Positions 6,771-8,420 of a stretch of 8,420 nt of DNA are shown here, in pieces. How positions within the stretch are numbered: the stretch's first letter is position 1; every line of letters begins with the position of its first letter. Position numbers and translations under genes: made by a program. The notes beneath the pieces are model-generated. The model was not told the origin of the DNA, made no database searches, and saw only the letters and a program-made list of their open reading frames with translations. The stretch covers positions 1 through 8,420 of the forward strand of contig JBFWLP010000120.1 in the NCBI GenBank assembly GCA_050252075.1, in the 5' to 3' direction. The stretch comes from JAAYGT01 sp050252075. Its GTDB lineage: Bacteria; Pseudomonadota; Gammaproteobacteria; Burkholderiales; Burkholderiaceae_B.

Positions 6771-7823
6771 TCAGGGTGCGGGGTTGGGACTGCGTTCGTG
6801 GATAGCTTCAATGGCTTGCAGAATATCGGCATTCAATGACACATGAATGCTGTCGATGTTCTCTTTGAGCTGCTCCAGATTCGTGGCACCGATCAGATTG
6901 CTGGTGACAAAGGGCCGGGTATTCACGAAGGCCAGGGCCATTTGGGCCGGCGACAAACCGTGTTTGCGCGCGAGCTGGACATAAGACGTGGTGGCCGCCA
7001 TGGCCTGGGGTTTGGTGTAACGGGTGTAGCGGCTGAATTCCGTGACACGGGCGCCGGGCGGACGCTGATTATTTTCGTACTTGCCGGTGAGCCAGCCGAA
7101 GGCAAGCGGCGAATAGGCCAGCAAGCCCACGCCGTCGCGGTGAGTGAACTCGGACAAACCGTTTTCAAAAGTACGGTTCAACAGGTTGTACGGATTCTGG
7201 ATGGACACGATACGGTCCATACCCAAATGCCGGGCTGCCTCAAGATAACGGGCCACACCCCAGGGGGTTTCGTTCGACACGCCAATGTAGCGAATTTTTC
7301 CCTCACGCACGAAATCGGCCAGTGCCGACAGCGTTTCTTCGACGGGAACGGCCACATTGGTGTCGTCTTCCCAGGGGTAGGCGGTACGGCCGAACGTGGT
7401 GGTGGTGCGGTCGGGCCAGTGCAGCTGATAAAGATCGACGTGATCCGTTTGAAGCCGCTTCAGGCTGTCGTGCAAGGCCGCTGCGATATTGGGCTTGTCG
7501 AGCTGGTTCGACGCACCCCGGATATGGCTGGGTCGCCCCGCCTGGCGGGACGGCCCGGCTATTTTGGAGGCCAGCACGATGTCATTGCGCTTTTTTGAAC
7601 GGGCCAGCCAGGTACCGATATAGCTTTCGGTCAGCCCCTGCGTTTCCGCTTTCGGCGGCACAGGATACATTTCGGCGGTGTCAATGAAGTTGACACCCTG
7701 GGCTATGGCGAAATCGAGTTGTTCGTGGGCGTGCTGTTCGGTATTTTGCTCCCCCCAGGTCATGGTGCCCAAACCTATTACACTGACCTTTACATCGGTA
7801 TGCCCAAGCTGGCGATACTGCAT
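6771..7823 (-). CDS. tas: Tas-type NADP(H)-dependent aldo/keto reductase
   Basis: The 350-residue protein aligns by eye along its length with E. coli Tas (about 346 residues): GLGTMTWGEQN at the start, IDTAEMYPVPP, ETQGLTESYIG, LHDSLKRLQTD, GKIRYIGVSNET, IQNPYNLLNR, LLAYSPLAFGWLTGKY, SPAQMALAFV, and a shared PAP C-terminus. The aldo/keto reductase tetrad is Asp48, Tyr53, Lys87 and His135 in a TIM barrel; the enzyme is cytoplasmic. Tas was found in E. coli as a suppressor of tyrosine auxotrophy under starvation; the natural substrate is unclear. The start at 7823 is well supported by GAGGAG (7829-7834) five bases upstream. It is on the same strand as the kinase fragment, 91 bases upstream, and as the metalloprotease, 49 bases downstream. 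Nothing ties it functionally to the proteases. Confidence 0.95.
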   Translation of the reverse strand: MQYRQLGHTDVKVSVIGLGTMTWGEQNTEQHAHEQLDFAIAQGVNFIDTAEMYPVPPKAETQGLTESYIGTWLARSKKRNDIVLASKIAGPSRQAGRPSHIRGASNQLDKPNIAAALHDSLKRLQTDHVDLYQLHWPDRTTTTFGRTAYPWEDDTNVAVPVEETLSALADFVREGKIRYIGVSNETPWGVARYLEAARHLGMDRIVSIQNPYNLLNRTFENGLSEFTHRDGVGLLAYSPLAFGWLTGKYENNQRPPGARVTEFSRYTRYTKPQAMAATTSYVQLARKHGLSPAQMALAFVNTRPFVTSNLIGATNLEQLKENIDSIHVSLNADILQAIEAIHERSPNPAP

Positions 7824-7828
7824 TGTGT

Positions 7829-7834
7829 CTCCTC
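7829..7834 (-). promoter_or_regulatory. Strong ribosome binding site of tas
   Basis: GAGGAG on the - strand with a 5-base spacer (ACACA) before ATG 7823. The rest of the 91-base gap to the kinase stop holds no promoter I can defend; a TTGTCA lies in it, but no -10 box stands at proper spacing. Confidence 0.75.
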
Positions 7835-7914
7835 AAACGGGTCGATTTAACGGATGGTGACAAATAGTAGCGCGTACCGGTGCGACAGGCTACCGTTCCG
7901 CGAATCATTACCGC

Positions 7915-8295
7915 TTATACATCGGGCGCTGTCGGCAGGTAGAGGCTGACGGTTGTGCCCTGCCCCACCCTGGAACTGATCACCACATGCCCGCCCGACT
8001 GGCGCAAGAACCCGTACACCATGGGTAACCCCAGCCCGGTTCCGCGACCGGTTTCCTTGGTCGTGAAAAAGGGCTCGAACAAGCGTGGCAGATGCTCGGC
8101 CGGTATGCCCTCGCCTTGGTCAGTGACATCGAGCCGCACATAAGCGCCCGGCCGCAACTCGAATTGCGATGCCTGTTCGGGCGACAATAGGTACTGATTT
8201 GCATTGAATGATAGCGCACCACCCATTGGCATCGCATCACGCGCGTTGATCGCCAGATTCAGTAACGCGCTGTCCAGCTGTACCGAGTCGATCAG
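7915..8295 (-). pseudogene. C-terminal fragment of a sensor histidine kinase (HATPase_c), cut by an insertion sequence
   Basis: The fragment holds the ATP-binding domain only. The N box is LLNLAINARDAM, the G1 box DQGEGIP, the F box LFEPFFTTK and the G2 box GRGTGLGL, followed by VSLYLPTAPDV and the stop. No receiver domain follows. The homologous part begins at LIDSVQLDSALL, just inside 8295. Upstream of this the frame stays open into the insertion sequence as far as a TTG at 8370, but those residues (SLTFLSPSF and on) are antisense translation of IS DNA and not kinase. The sensor, dimerisation and phosphoacceptor His regions are missing here and should lie beyond the other end of the IS. The fragment alone cannot be a working kinase. 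The family is clear; the original signal is not knowable from this part. Confidence 0.85.
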
Positions 8296-8420
8296 TGAGC
8301 TTGCCCCTGAATGACGTAGTCCTTGGTTCTGGTTAAATTGGAACGAAGGAGAAAGAAATGTCAGACTCAAGAAGTCGTGCGCAGTACACGCTGGAATTCA
8401 AGGAGGAGAGCGTGCGTCAG
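8296..8420 (+). mobile_element. Left end of an IS3-family insertion sequence (partial)
   Basis: Kinase homology stops at 8295, exactly where a TG-starting end, TGAGCTTGCCCC, begins; IS3-family ends commonly begin with TG, and IS2 has a comparable TTGCCCC stretch. A 62-base leader follows and then the start of a transposase orfA at 8358 on the + strand, preceded by AAGGAG. The rest of the element, the right inverted repeat and any target duplication lie outside the window. The exact end (8296) is an inference from the homology break and could be off by a few bases. Confidence 0.75.
8358..8420 (+). CDS. IS3-family transposase OrfA, N-terminal 21 residues, cut by the window edge
   Basis: Starts at ATG 8358 with AAGGAG at 8346-8351 six bases upstream. 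The readable residues, MSDSRSRAQYTLEFKEESV, match the typical start of IS3-family OrfA proteins, where YTLEFKEE-x-VR opens the helix-turn-helix DNA-binding region. In this family OrfA is normally joined to the integrase-type OrfB by programmed -1 frameshifting; OrfB is not in the window. The call rests on 21 residues plus the context of a broken kinase gene. Confidence 0.8.
   Translation, partial: MSDSRSRAQYTLEFKEESVRQ

Noticed and set aside
6843..7598. A 251-codon open frame on the + strand inside tas
   Set aside because: Shadow of a gene that matches E. coli Tas along its length.
8296..8370. The first 25 residues of the frame ending at 7915 as the true kinase N-terminus
   Set aside because: They are coded by the IS end, start at TTG and bear no kinase similarity.
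1..8420. Search for CRISPR arrays, tRNA/rRNA genes, toxin-antitoxin or defence systems
   Set aside because: No spaced direct repeats, cloverleaf-like sequences or such protein families were seen; the only regular repeats are coding repeats within the metalloprotease.

Overview
The window looks like chromosomal DNA of a Gram-negative, GC-rich proteobacterium. A betaproteobacterium of the Burkholderiales/Alcaligenaceae type is my best guess. This rests on gene content: an imelysin/di-heme/DUF1513 iron cluster, a Tas-like aldo/keto reductase, a serralysin-type protease without a signal peptide, and an IS3-family element. It is an inference, not a phylogenetic result. Genes are densely packed and no stretch above 100 bases lacks a gene.

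Left part, + strand (1-3258): three tightly spaced genes form the distal part of an iron-linked envelope operon. They are the C-terminal part of a di-heme c-type cytochrome (DUF1111 family, cut by the window edge), an exported imelysin-family protein, and a DUF1513 beta-propeller-like protein with a probable Tat signal. The order matches the P. aeruginosa PA4370-PA4373 type of locus, so another imelysin gene and a Fur-type promoter are expected just to the left, outside the window. An NAD(P)H-dependent FMN reductase (3341-3904, +) follows after an 82-base gap and is probably a separate unit.

Middle, - strand (3928-6721): two secreted proteases overlap by up to 47 bases. The upstream gene encodes a serralysin-like M10 zinc protease with a few RTX nonamers, three C-terminal repeats of exactly 50 residues (DUF5648-like), and a C-terminus resembling a type I secretion signal. 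The downstream gene encodes a Sec-exported V8/trypsin-like serine protease with a C-terminal DUF1036-like domain. The two would leave the cytoplasm by different routes although they appear translationally coupled. This pair is the least ordinary part of the window.

Right part, - strand (6771-8295): a complete tas-type aldo/keto reductase gene, then the C-terminal ATPase part of a sensor histidine kinase. The kinase is broken at about 8296 by the left end of an IS3-family insertion sequence, whose orfA begins at 8358 on the + strand and runs off the window.

I see no CRISPR array, tRNA, rRNA or recognisable defence system. The findings are unusual domain fusions, gene overlap and IS disruption rather than a clearly new system.
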